DNA of 64,000 nt from Chitinophagales bacterium (GCA_020636495.1 JACJXQ010000008.1:1798001-1862000); one strand, 5' to 3'; positions 10,573 to 17,991 are shown, numbered from the stretch's first letter. Program-made: numbers and translations. The notes: a model not told the origin generated them from the sequence alone.

Positions 10573-10833
10573 CTGCTGGCGCAGATGTTCCCAAGGTCAT
10601 CTGTGTCAATAAGATCATCCGGTCTGATAACCTTCATTCTCTCCCGTCATGGTTAGGGAGTACCTGCGAATGCAGATACGGACGTGACCATCTAATCCAG
10701 GCATGTATTATATTTATACCACGTTCAAGGGTGGTTGGGTATATATCATGGCATCCACTGGCGCAGATGTTCCACAGGTCATCTGTGTCTATGAGATCAT
10801 CCGGTCTGTGACCGGCATTCAGGACTAAATGTT
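10573..10833. repeat. Intergenic repeat block, copy 1
   Basis: First copy of a composite repeat. It begins at a CTGGCGCAGATGTTCC motif, passes through GATCATCCGGTCTG, a CGTCATGG-type palindromic element (10639-10701), a GIY-YIG start fragment, and a second CCACTGGCGCAGATG motif (from 10755) that ends in GACCGGCATTCAG. The same order of parts recurs at 10972-11303 with few substitutions. On the minus strand the motif reads in frame as DTDDLWNICASG, but no start or full-length ORF supports a protein. No gene sits in 10532-11680; this interval is repeats plus a leader. Confidence 0.85.
10703..10828 (+). pseudogene. GIY-YIG endonuclease N-terminal fragment (copy 1)
   Basis: A 41-codon frame opening MYYIYTTFKGGWVYIMAS. 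The GWVYIMAS part matches the GIY half of small GIY-YIG nucleases. The homology then stops abruptly where the CCACTGGCGCAGATG repeat begins at 10755, and the rest of the frame is repeat sequence. No catalytic Arg or Glu region remains. The near-identical second fragment at 11102 keeps about 65 bp more of the domain, so this copy appears further deleted. Confidence 0.55.
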
Positions 10834-10937
10834 TAATGTAATATCCTTGCTGTTCGAGATGTTCTGCAAGGCATCTCGAATACAGAATATGTAGCCGTTT
10901 TGTAAACGGAGTCAGTATGGTGTTGTTGAGGACTTAT

Positions 10938-10988
10938 CCACTGGCGCAGATGTTCCACTGGCGCAAATGTTCCACTGGCGCAAATGTT
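10938..10988. repeat. Three tandem 17-bp repeats (CCACTGGCGCARATGTT)
   Basis: Three head-to-tail copies start at 10938, 10955 and 10972; copies 2 and 3 are identical and copy 1 differs at one base (G for A). The same unit occurs singly at 10755 and 11218, so this is a local expansion of the edge of the larger repeat, probably by slippage. Confidence 0.95.
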
Positions 10989-11303
10989 CCACAGGTCATC
11001 TGTGTCTATGAGATCATCCGGTCTGATAACCTTCATTCTCTCCCGTCATGGTGAGGGAGTATCTGCGAATGCAGATACGGACGTGACCATCTGATCCAGG
11101 CATGTATTATATTTATTCCATGTTCAAGGGTGGTTGGGTATATATCATGGCATCTGTAAGTAAGAGAGTGCTGTATGTCGGTGTTACATCTGACATTGAA
11201 GGACGTGCGTGGGACCTCCACTGGCGCAGATGTTCCACAGGTCATCTGTGTCTATGAGATCATCCGGTCTGTGACCGGCATTCAGCGCTAAATGTTTTAT
11301 GCT
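10972..11303. repeat. Intergenic repeat block, copy 2
   Basis: Second copy of the composite block at 10573-10833, in the same orientation. About 180 bp (10976-11155) align almost without gaps to 10575-10755. After that this copy contains an extra 65 bp of GIY-YIG coding remnant before the CCACTGGCGCAGATG motif returns at 11218. It ends at GACCGGCATTCAGCGCTAAATG. This suggests duplication of an ancestral repeat-plus-endonuclease unit followed by unequal decay. Confidence 0.85.
11102..11257 (+). pseudogene. GIY-YIG endonuclease fragment (copy 2)
   Basis: A 51-residue frame. Residues 11-36 carry GWVYIM, then LYVGVTSD and a following Arg, which correspond to the GIY and YIG motifs of small UPF0213-type GIY-YIG nucleases (usually 80-100 residues). 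The frame then enters the repeat (HWRRCSTGHLCL) and stops at 11255-11257. The catalytic Glu half and the C-terminal part are missing, so I call a remnant, not a working enzyme. Such endonuclease genes are often found in intergenic repeats of Bacteroidota. Confidence 0.65.
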
Positions 11304-11374
11304 ATATTCCGGCAGCCAGGTTGTGCTGCGGCTGGCGAAGATAAAATATATTATTATTTCACGTTTTAATTTTG

Positions 11375-11429
11375 TATATTTGTTATTAATTATTACCCTT
11401 TTTGCAGGGTTAATATAAGCTCTTTGACA
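11375..11429 (+). promoter_or_regulatory. Promoter-like motif, short hairpin and boxA-like site upstream of CDF gene
   Basis: TATATTTG at 11375-11382 fits the Bacteroidota -7 element, although no clean TTG lies 19-21 bp upstream. A hairpin, ACCCT/AGGGT (11395-11410), follows, then GCTCTTTGACA at 11419-11429, which resembles boxA antitermination sites (E. coli GCTCTTTAACA) of rRNA leaders. No rRNA gene follows; the next gene is the CDF transporter at 11681. From 11430 to 11680 I see only AT-rich sequence with tandem AACGATACAA units near 11562-11581. Confidence 0.4.
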
Positions 11430-11680
11430 ACATGGAAACATCAGTTATATATAGCAATGAAAAGCTAAGTATAATACCCTGAAAAATGACAAAAATACAA
11501 GTATTGATATTCAGTAAGTTAGAAAATAGGTTTTAGCACCCTCTATGCATTTCGATATCAAACGATACAAAACGATACAAAGTAGTATGATGGTGTAGTT
11601 GGTTGCGAAAAAAGATAATATATAAACTCACCGGTACAAACACCTGCAATATTCAGAGAAAACAGTAATCTTTTAGCATA

Positions 11681-12658
11681 ATGACAACTATCAGGATACA
11701 GAGATATATAGCGCTTTTGTCTATTGTATTATTCGTAGGCAAGATAGCTGCATGGTACCTGACACACTCTGTAACCGTACTTACAGATGCGTTGGAAAGC
11801 ACGGTAAACGTGATAGCGGGTTTAATAGGCCTGTACAGCATTATCCTGGCGGCCAAGCCCCGCGATATGAATCACCCTTACGGTCATGGCAAAGCACAGT
11901 TTGTTTCTGCTGCTATTGAAGGGTCGCTTATCATCATTGCAGGCCTCATGATCATTTACGAAGCCATAGACCAACTGGTAGAACCCAAACCATTGCACAG
12001 CCTGGATATTGGTATCGCCATTGTAGGTGTAACGGGTGTACTCAATTATTTCGCGGGTGTATATGCCGTGCGGCAAGGTAAGAAACAGAAGTCGTTGATA
12101 GTAGAATCTGCCGGTAACCATCTTAAGACCGATGCATATTCTACTGTTGCCATCATTATTGGGCTGGCATTACTCATGCTCACAGGCTGGCAATGGCTGG
12201 ATAGTGTAGTAGCGCTTATATTCTCTATAGTTATTCTTATTACCGGCTATAAAGTGGTTCGGAAATCTATGTCAGGCATCATGGACGAATCAGACCTGAA
12301 ACTGTTGCAGGAAGTAATAGACCTGCTGCAAAACAACAGGAAAGACGACTGGGTAGACCTGCATAACCTGAGAGTAACCGAGCAGGGAGAGCGCATGCAT
12401 GTAGATGCACATCTTACCTTACCATGGTACTACCAGGTAAAGGATGCTGAGCTGGCCATACATGGGGTAGAAGATCTCATATCGAGTCATTTCGATAACA
12501 AGATCGAGATATTCATACATATTGACGCCTGCCAGCCCTACTCATGCAAGCTTTGCGCCAAAAGCGATTGTGAGGTTCGCCAACATCCTTTTGAAGGACA
12601 GGTAGAATGGAATACGGATAATGTGTGGCATGATGCCAAGCATGGTAAGGAGGCTTAG
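11681..12658 (+). CDS. Cation diffusion facilitator (CDF) family metal transporter
   Basis: Inner-membrane divalent metal/proton antiporter, 325 residues. The N-terminal transmembrane domain shows DALESTVNVIAGLIGLYS, with the Asp typical of the TM2 metal site, and the signature HPYGHGKAQFVSAAIEG. A second metal-site Asp occurs in SAGNHLKTDAYSTVAI. The cytoplasmic C-terminal domain (ZT_dimer-like) carries MHVDAHLTLPW and ends with an unusual Cys/His-rich tail, HIDACQPYSCKLCAKSDCEVRQH, which may bind Zn2+ or Fe2+. Substrate cannot be assigned from sequence alone. The stop overlaps the convergent rnhA stop by 4 bp. Confidence 0.93.
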   Translation: MTTIRIQRYIALLSIVLFVGKIAAWYLTHSVTVLTDALESTVNVIAGLIGLYSIILAAKPRDMNHPYGHGKAQFVSAAIEGSLIIIAGLMIIYEAIDQLVEPKPLHSLDIGIAIVGVTGVLNYFAGVYAVRQGKKQKSLIVESAGNHLKTDAYSTVAIIIGLALLMLTGWQWLDSVVALIFSIVILITGYKVVRKSMSGIMDESDLKLLQEVIDLLQNNRKDDWVDLHNLRVTEQGERMHVDAHLTLPWYYQVKDAELAIHGVEDLISSHFDNKIEIFIHIDACQPYSCKLCAKSDCEVRQHPFEGQVEWNTDNVWHDAKHGKEA

Positions 12659-13116
12659 TTCCCCGCTTCATATCCTTCATCTATCAGCCAGTTACCACTG
12701 TCTGCGGCCATGGTGGCCAGCTCGTCACAACGGTTATTGCCTGCATTATTGGCGTGCCCCTTTACCCATTGGAATTTGATGTTGTGTTTTTTGTATTCCT
12801 GTAAGAACAACCTCCACAGGTCAGCATTCTTCTTGCCTTTGAAACCTGTTTTTACCCAGCCAAACACCCATCCTTTTTCTACCGAGTTGACCACGTATGA
12901 AGAGTCTGTGTATATCACTGCGTTCACGCCATCTCTTTTCAACTGTTGCAGGGCCACTATTACCGCCAGCAGTTCCATTCTGTTATTGGTGGTCATCCTG
13001 TAGCCTTGTGACAGTTCTTTTATGATGTTGCCCCATTTCAGCACAATTCCGTATCCTCCGGGGCCGGGGTTGCCTCTGGCGGCACCGTCAGTATAAATTA
13101 TCAGTTGTTGCGACAT
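12655..13116 (-). CDS. rnhA: Ribonuclease HI
   Basis: Degrades the RNA strand of RNA-DNA hybrids during replication. At 153 residues it has the normal length of bacterial RNase HI. Catalytic acids are visible: Asp in IIYTDGAARGNPGPGG, Glu in NNRMELLAVI, Asp in VIYTDSSYVVNS, and the C-terminal HANNAGNNRCDELA with His and Asp. The basic handle region (KGWVFGWVKTGFKGKKNADLW) is present. ATG at 13116 lies 45 bp from the divergent mqnA start, so the two promoters share a very short region. It converges on the CDF gene with a 4-bp overlap of stop codons. Confidence 0.97.
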   Translation of the reverse strand: MSQQLIIYTDGAARGNPGPGGYGIVLKWGNIIKELSQGYRMTTNNRMELLAVIVALQQLKRDGVNAVIYTDSSYVVNSVEKGWVFGWVKTGFKGKKNADLWRLFLQEYKKHNIKFQWVKGHANNAGNNRCDELATMAADSGNWLIDEGYEAGN

Positions 13117-13135
13117 TAATTCGTTGCTTAGCTTG

Positions 13136-13143
13136 TATCTTTG
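13136..13143 (+). promoter_or_regulatory. Bacteroidota -7 element (TATCTTTG) for mqnA
   Basis: TATCTTTG matches TAnnTTTG and lies 18 bp before the TTG start of mqnA. A well-spaced TTG -33 element is not evident (TTG at 13108 is 25 bp away), so the call rests mainly on the -7 match and its position. Confidence 0.5.
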
Positions 13144-13161
13144 TGACCTAAAAGTAGATAG

Positions 13162-13905
13162 TTGAGCAGTAAAATAAAAGTTGGTGCGGTAAGTTATCTC
13201 AATACAGTACCATTATTGTATGGCATAGAGCACAGCCCGGTAACAGACGAGATAGAACTGAGTGTAAATTATCCATCTATATTAGCACAGCAACTAAAGG
13301 ATAATGAAATAGACCTGGCCCTGCTGCCGGTGGCGGTCATTCCCTCAATACCCGGTGCGCAGATCATTTCTGATTATGGTATAGCAGCAGATGGTAATGT
13401 GGCTTCTGTGGCTATTTTCAGTAATGTTCCTATAGAAGAAGCTAAAACGGTATACCTGGATTACCAGTCACGCACCTCTGTAATGCTGGCGCGCCTGATG
13501 CTGAGAAATTACTGGAAGGTAAATCCTGAACTGAAACCGGCCGAAAAAGACTTTATAGATAACATTGGCGATGATGAAGCGGCCGTGATAATAGGGGACA
13601 GGGCATTGCAGCAACTGAACAACTTTGAATACGTGTATGACCTGTCAGAAGCATGGAAAGAGCATACAGGCCTGCCATTCATATTTGCTGCATGGGTAGC
13701 TAATAAAGAATTGCCCGAACAGTTCATGTCCGACTTTAACCAGGCAAATGGTGCAGGACTGGAATATATAGACCGTATAGTTGCCAATACTGTATTTATT
13801 GAATATGACCTGAAGAAGTACTATACAGAATGCATCCACTACAAGCTGGATGATGAAAAAAAGAAAGGTTTGAATAAGTTCCTGGAACTCATCCAAACCT
13901 TGTAA
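13162..13905 (+). CDS. mqnA: Menaquinone biosynthesis protein MqnA (chorismate dehydratase)
   Basis: First enzyme of the futalosine route to menaquinone: converts chorismate to 3-enolpyruvylbenzoate. The 247-residue protein has a periplasmic-binding-protein-like fold. The family N-terminus KVGAVSYLNTVPLLYGIEH is clear, followed by LALLPVAVIPSIPGAQIISDYGIA and the hinge region VYLDYQSRTSVMLARL. The start is TTG at 13162: an in-frame TAG ends one base before it and no ATG exists before the conserved region. Presence of mqnA implies menaquinone respiration by the futalosine pathway; the partner genes are not in this window. Confidence 0.92.
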   Translation: MSSKIKVGAVSYLNTVPLLYGIEHSPVTDEIELSVNYPSILAQQLKDNEIDLALLPVAVIPSIPGAQIISDYGIAADGNVASVAIFSNVPIEEAKTVYLDYQSRTSVMLARLMLRNYWKVNPELKPAEKDFIDNIGDDEAAVIIGDRALQQLNNFEYVYDLSEAWKEHTGLPFIFAAWVANKELPEQFMSDFNQANGAGLEYIDRIVANTVFIEYDLKKYYTECIHYKLDDEKKKGLNKFLELIQTL

Positions 13906-13918
13906 AAGGGTTCCCGAA

Positions 13919-14239
13919 CTAGTCGACCAATACTGCGGTACCGGAAACGCTTACCATAAGCATACTACCTGACTGGCCTACAACTTCGTAGTCAACGTCT
14001 ATACCTATCACGCCATTGGCTCCTAAATATTGTGCCTTTTGTGCCATTTCGCTGATAGCTGTTTCGCGGGCTTCCTGCAATACTTTTTCATAAGAGCCGG
14101 AGCGGCCACCCACTATATCCCTGATGGAAGCGAACAGGTCTTTGAAAAGGTTAGCACCAATTATGGTTTCACCGAATACTATGCCTTTGTATTCTTTAAT
14201 GGTTTTGCCTTCTAGCTGGTTGGTTGTGGATAGTATCAT
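13919..14239 (-). CDS. YbjQ/UPF0145 family protein
   Basis: A 106-residue member of the YbjQ (UPF0145) family, sometimes described as a putative heavy-metal-binding domain; its biochemical role is unknown. Diagnostic features are the start MILSTTNQLEGKTIKEYKG, the central GANLFKDLFASIRDIVGGRS, the helix YEKVLQEARETAISEMAQKA and the end GANGVIGIDVDYEVVG. Family members form pentameric rings. It converges on mqnA with only 13 bp between stops, and I see no hairpin there. The region between it and the next gene holds the promoter of the HMG-CoA-lyase-family gene. Confidence 0.9.
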   Translation of the reverse strand: MILSTTNQLEGKTIKEYKGIVFGETIIGANLFKDLFASIRDIVGGRSGSYEKVLQEARETAISEMAQKAQYLGANGVIGIDVDYEVVGQSGSMLMVSVSGTAVLVD

Positions 14240-14325
14240 ATGTTATATTTTGATGCATGAAGTTACGGAATACTGATATAAGGACTGGCTATACTTGTTA
14301 AGCTTAAATAATCTTTAACAGCGTG

Positions 14326-14333
14326 TATCTTTG
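14326..14333 (+). promoter_or_regulatory. Bacteroidota -7 element (TATCTTTG) before HMGL-family gene
   Basis: TATCTTTG fits TAnnTTTG and lies 7 bp before ATG 14341. This leaves a very short 5' UTR and shows that the upstream in-frame codon at 14323 is not the start. Confidence 0.5.
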
Positions 14334-14340
14334 TAGTACG

Positions 14341-15198
14341 ATGAGCAATAAGATAACATTAGTTGAATGTCCGCGCGATGCCATGCAGGGTTGGGCGCAT
14401 TTTATTCCAACGGAACAAAAAGTTGCGTACCTGAATACATTACTCAAAGTAGGCTTTGATGTGCTGGATTGTGGTTCGTTTGTATCTCCTAAGGCCATAC
14501 CGCAAATGGCTGATACGAAAGATGTGCTGCCTCAACTGAATATGGATGGTACAAATACCAAATTGTTGACGATTATTGCCAATACACGCGGAGCTCAGGA
14601 TGCTGTTGCCTTCGACCAGGTGACATATCTTGGTTTTCCGTTTTCTATTTCAGAAACTTTCCAGCTAAGGAATACGAATAAAACCATCGACCAGTCGCTG
14701 GCGCAGGTAGAGGAGATACAGAATTTGTGCGTACAGCATGGCAAGCAGTTGGTGATATATATATCCATGGGTTTCGGCAATCCATATGGAGATGAATATA
14801 ATGCAGAGATAGCTATTAAATGGGTGGGCAAACTGGCTGCCTTAGGTATCAAGACCATAGCTATGGCTGATACGGTAGGGGTAGCTCAACCTTCTAATAT
14901 CGAATATATCTATAAAAGCTTGGTGCCCGAGTTTAAAGATGTGACTATAGGTGCGCATTTTCACTCAACAGCCGATAAATGGGAAGAGAAGATACAGGCT
15001 GCCTATGATAATGGCTGTACCAGTTTTGATAGTGCCTTGAAAGGAATAGGAGGGTGCCCGATGGCTGAAGATGAGCTGGTGGGTAACATCGCTACTGAAA
15101 ATATCATCAGTTGGGCCGATAGAAATAATATTTCTTTATCGCTTGACAGAGAAGCATTTAATGATGCTATGCAGATGGCTGCGGGTATATTCCTGTAG
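14341..15198 (+). CDS. Hydroxymethylglutaryl-CoA lyase family protein
   Basis: A 285-residue TIM-barrel enzyme of the HMGL-like/DRE-TIM metallolyase family. HMG-CoA lyase splits HMG-CoA to acetoacetate and acetyl-CoA in leucine degradation. The metal and catalytic Arg-Asp motif appears as VECPRDAMQGW, slightly different from the usual VGPRDGLQ. The barrel strand IKTIAMADTVGVAQPSNI gives the conserved Asp-Thr-x-Gly, the metal-binding HFHST follows, and GGCPMAEDELVGNIATENI contains the lyase Cys loop. Start at ATG 14341 because the upstream frame overlaps the promoter. panB starts 32 bp later and could be cotranscribed. Without leucine-catabolism neighbours the exact substrate is uncertain. Confidence 0.85.
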   Translation: MSNKITLVECPRDAMQGWAHFIPTEQKVAYLNTLLKVGFDVLDCGSFVSPKAIPQMADTKDVLPQLNMDGTNTKLLTIIANTRGAQDAVAFDQVTYLGFPFSISETFQLRNTNKTIDQSLAQVEEIQNLCVQHGKQLVIYISMGFGNPYGDEYNAEIAIKWVGKLAALGIKTIAMADTVGVAQPSNIEYIYKSLVPEFKDVTIGAHFHSTADKWEEKIQAAYDNGCTSFDSALKGIGGCPMAEDELVGNIATENIISWADRNNISLSLDREAFNDAMQMAAGIFL

Positions 15199-15230
15199 TT
15201 TTGCCTAATTTTACTTACTCAAATACTATT

Positions 15231-16046
15231 ATGTCTACACATAAAGAAATAACGAAGGTTACTACCAATACATTACAACGTATGAAGCAAAATGGTGAGA
15301 AGATCGCCATGCTGACGGCATATGATTATTCTATGGCCCGTATTCTTGACGATGCGGAGATAGATGTGTTATTGGTAGGGGATAGTGCATCAAATGTAAT
15401 GGCGGGTCATGAAACTACATTACCTATTACACTCGACCAGATGATATATCATGCCCAGAGTGTGGTGCGTGCCATCAATCGTTGTCTTGTTGTGGTAGAC
15501 CTGCCTTTTGGTACCTACCAGGGCAATAGTAAAGAGGCATTGAATTCTGCTATCCGTATTATGAAAGAAACGGGCGCACATGCTATCAAGCTGGAAGGTG
15601 GGGTAGAAGTAGTAGAGTCTATCAAGAGGATCATCAGTGCCGGTGTACCTGTAATGGGACATCTTGGATTAACGCCACAGTCCATCTATAAATTCGGTAC
15701 TTACGTAGTGCGCGCCAAAGAAGAAGAAGAAGCCGAAGAGTTGGTGAGGAATGCTCACCTGTTACAGGAGGCGGGATGTTTTGCCATTGTGCTTGAGAAA
15801 ATACCTGCTGCATTAGGCAAGCGTGTAGCGGATGAACTGAAAATACCCATCATAGGTATAGGAGCTGGTATGCATGTAGATGGCCAGGTGCTGGTTATGC
15901 ATGATATGCTGGGCATCAACAAAGAATTCTCACCCCGTTTCCTGCGTCGCTATCTGGATCTGTACGACCAGATAAAAGGCGCTACACAACAATACATAAC
16001 TGACGTAAAGAGCAAGGATTTCCCAAACGAGCAAGAACAATACTAG
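15231..16046 (+). CDS. panB: 3-methyl-2-oxobutanoate hydroxymethyltransferase
   Basis: First committed enzyme of pantothenate/CoA biosynthesis: transfers a hydroxymethyl group from 5,10-methylene-tetrahydrofolate to 2-oxoisovalerate. From ATG 15231 it has 271 residues, the usual length. Signature blocks are MLTAYDYSMARILDDA, LLVGDSASNVMAGHETTLPI with the Mg2+-binding Asp, VVDLPFGTYQ, IKLEGG, MGHLGLTPQS, and the catalytic Glu in FAIVLEKIPA. An earlier TTG at 15201 in the same frame is unlikely: the sequence TAGTTTTG at 15196-15203 fits a -7 promoter element. yggS follows after 3 bp. Confidence 0.96.
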   Translation: MSTHKEITKVTTNTLQRMKQNGEKIAMLTAYDYSMARILDDAEIDVLLVGDSASNVMAGHETTLPITLDQMIYHAQSVVRAINRCLVVVDLPFGTYQGNSKEALNSAIRIMKETGAHAIKLEGGVEVVESIKRIISAGVPVMGHLGLTPQSIYKFGTYVVRAKEEEEAEELVRNAHLLQEAGCFAIVLEKIPAALGKRVADELKIPIIGIGAGMHVDGQVLVMHDMLGINKEFSPRFLRRYLDLYDQIKGATQQYITDVKSKDFPNEQEQY

Positions 16047-16049
16047 GGC

Positions 16050-16724
16050 ATGGTAGATATTACCACATGGAAGCAATTAAAAGCTGAGACCGAGCAGAAA
16101 GGAGTTACTCTTGTAGCGGTCTCTAAAAAGAAACCGGTAAGTGATATAGAAGAGCTTTATCGGCAGGGTGAAAGGAACTTCGGAGAGAATTATGTGCAGG
16201 AGTTAATAGAGAAACACCCACAGCTTCCTGCAGATATCAACTGGCATTACATTGGTCACCTGCAAACCAACAAGGTAAAATACATAGCAGGCTTCGTGCA
16301 CATGATACATGCCGTAGATAGTTTTAAACTATTACTTGAGATCAATAAGCAGGCAGCAAAACACGACAGGGTTATTGACGTGTTACTTCAACTACATGTA
16401 GCCGAAGAAGAGACCAAACACGGCCTTGATAACAACGAAGTGACGGAACTCATGGAGTACTACACGACTCAGAAAGACAACTTGCCTAATGTGCGTATCA
16501 GAGGGGTAATGGGTATGGCTACATTTACCGATGATATGGAACAGGTGCGCCGCGAGTTTGCCGCTATCAAGAATGTACAGACCCTGCTCAAAGATACTTA
16601 TTTCATTACAGCCGATTACTTTAATGTATGCTCTATGGGTATGAGCGGCGATTATAAGATAGCTATGGAAGAGGGTAGTACGATGGTACGCATTGGCAGC
16701 AGCATCTTTGGCGAGCGTAGCTAA
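16050..16724 (+). CDS. yggS: YggS family PLP-binding protein (PLPBP homologue)
   Basis: Binds pyridoxal 5'-phosphate in an alanine-racemase-like barrel and helps vitamin B6 and amino/keto-acid homeostasis. It has 224 residues, typical length. The PLP lysine lies in LVAVSKKKPVSDI, followed by FGENYVQELIEKHP and WHYIGHLQTNKVKYI, both highly conserved. GVMGMAT and the phosphate-binding CSMGMSGDYKIAMEEGSTMVRIGSSIFG close the protein. It starts 3 bp after the panB stop, so they are likely one transcript. Its stop overlaps the convergent MFS gene by 4 bp. Confidence 0.95.
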   Translation: MVDITTWKQLKAETEQKGVTLVAVSKKKPVSDIEELYRQGERNFGENYVQELIEKHPQLPADINWHYIGHLQTNKVKYIAGFVHMIHAVDSFKLLLEINKQAAKHDRVIDVLLQLHVAEEETKHGLDNNEVTELMEYYTTQKDNLPNVRIRGVMGMATFTDDMEQVRREFAAIKNVQTLLKDTYFITADYFNVCSMGMSGDYKIAMEEGSTMVRIGSSIFGERS

Positions 16725-17938
16725 ATTTCCTTTTCCGGTACAGGCTTTTCCTTTATCCAGCGGTAACCGGCAATGGTAGCCAAACACATTATTCCGATTA
16801 CCCACCAGAGTGTGCTAAATCCCCAGTGCTGAGCTATTTGCGCACCTATGGATGGTCCGGCTATTTGCGCTGTGGCCCATGATATAGTGAACAATCCCGC
16901 ATATTGTCCCATATTCTTACTATTACTACGGTTCATCCAATAGGTGGAAGCAAAGGGCATATTGATGATCTCTCCAAAGGTGATAAGCGTGATGAATATT
17001 ATTGCCAGCCCCATCATCATTCCCGGAATAATATTCAATGTAATGAACCCAGCTGACACCAGAACTGTACCGATGATAACATAGGTCAAAGGAGGACGTC
17101 GGCCTTCCAGTTGATGGACGATCACCATTTCTATTACAGTTATAATGATGCCGTTCAACGCCATGACAAGCCCAATCTCAGTTTCTGACAAGAACAGGTC
17201 TTGTTTGAAATATACTGGTATGGTGGTGAATACCTGGAAGAAGCATATTGCGAATATTGTATTCAGCGCAACGAATAGCAGGAACGGACTGTCTTTATAA
17301 GCCGAGATAACGGGTCCGGTATGTTCTTCTTTTTTCTTAGTTGTTTCCTTGTTTTTTGAAGGTGCTAATAATAGCCATAGCATAAGAGCAGCTGCCATAT
17401 TGGTCAGCCCGTCTATCCAGAACAGCAGATGGTAGCTATGTGCAGCTACAAAACCACCAACAGCACCACCTACCGCCCACCCAAGATTAATGGCTAGCCT
17501 GTTTAGTGCAAGGCTGCGTGTTCTGTTTGTCGTTTCGCTGTAGTTGGCAATAGCGGCTGCATTGGCTGGCCTGAATGATTCGTTGGCCAGGCTCAGTACA
17601 AAAGCTACTCCGCATATTGAGAGATAATCATGCATCTGCCCCAGCACAATAAACAGTATTCCACCGCTTATCAATGAGAATAACTGAATATAGTAGAAGC
17701 CAATTTTATCAGTTAGTTTGCCGCCAAGAAAGCCGCCACAAATTGTACCTAGTCCGAATATAGTAATAACAAGCCCCGCCTTGCCAATAGATACACCTTG
17801 CCGCTCTGTCATATACAGGGTCATGAAGGGCAACACCATCGTACCCATCCTGTTGACCAGCATAACAATGGACAACCACCATGCGGATGGAGATAACCCC
17901 CTGTATGCGTCAATAAAAGATGTGGCTGCTTTTTTCAT
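16721..17938 (-). CDS. MFS transporter
   Basis: Inner-membrane major facilitator, about 405 residues with roughly 12 membrane segments and a basic cytoplasmic loop in the middle (SKNKETTKKKEEHTG). The loop 2-3 motif of the family appears as GGKLTDKIG. The overall look is of MdtH-like drug efflux members, but the substrate cannot be assigned. I choose ATG 17938; the alternative TTG at 17947 lies inside a TATATTTG promoter element. That promoter sits only 6 nt before the ATG, which predicts a leaderless or nearly leaderless mRNA. It converges on yggS with a 4-bp overlap. Confidence 0.88.
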   Translation of the reverse strand: MKKAATSFIDAYRGLSPSAWWLSIVMLVNRMGTMVLPFMTLYMTERQGVSIGKAGLVITIFGLGTICGGFLGGKLTDKIGFYYIQLFSLISGGILFIVLGQMHDYLSICGVAFVLSLANESFRPANAAAIANYSETTNRTRSLALNRLAINLGWAVGGAVGGFVAAHSYHLLFWIDGLTNMAAALMLWLLLAPSKNKETTKKKEEHTGPVISAYKDSPFLLFVALNTIFAICFFQVFTTIPVYFKQDLFLSETEIGLVMALNGIIITVIEMVIVHQLEGRRPPLTYVIIGTVLVSAGFITLNIIPGMMMGLAIIFITLITFGEIINMPFASTYWMNRSNSKNMGQYAGLFTISWATAQIAGPSIGAQIAQHWGFSTLWWVIGIMCLATIAGYRWIKEKPVPEKEI

Positions 17939-17944
17939 TGGTGA

Positions 17945-17952
17945 CAAATATA
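17945..17952 (-). promoter_or_regulatory. -7 element (TATATTTG) immediately before MFS start
   Basis: The minus strand reads TATATTTG, six bases, then ATG. No TTG lies at 19-21 bp on the -33 side. If functional, transcription starts at or next to the initiation codon. Confidence 0.4.
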
Positions 17953-17991
17953 TATAGTAAATTCTATGCGATGGTTATACCATGGTAATAT

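Noticed and set aside
10938..10988. Possible CRISPR array from three regularly spaced repeats
   Set aside because: The 17-bp units abut with no spacers and no cas genes are in the window.
10833..11441. Minus-strand ORFs reading DTDDLWNICASG repeatedly
   Set aside because: These frames come from the intergenic repeat; they are short, differ in their ends and lack a consistent start, so I treat them as repeat DNA.
11375..11680. Possible rRNA or tRNA gene after the boxA-like motif
   Set aside because: No rRNA sequence or tRNA cloverleaf (no GTTCGAnnC arm) follows; only a leader-like motif remains.
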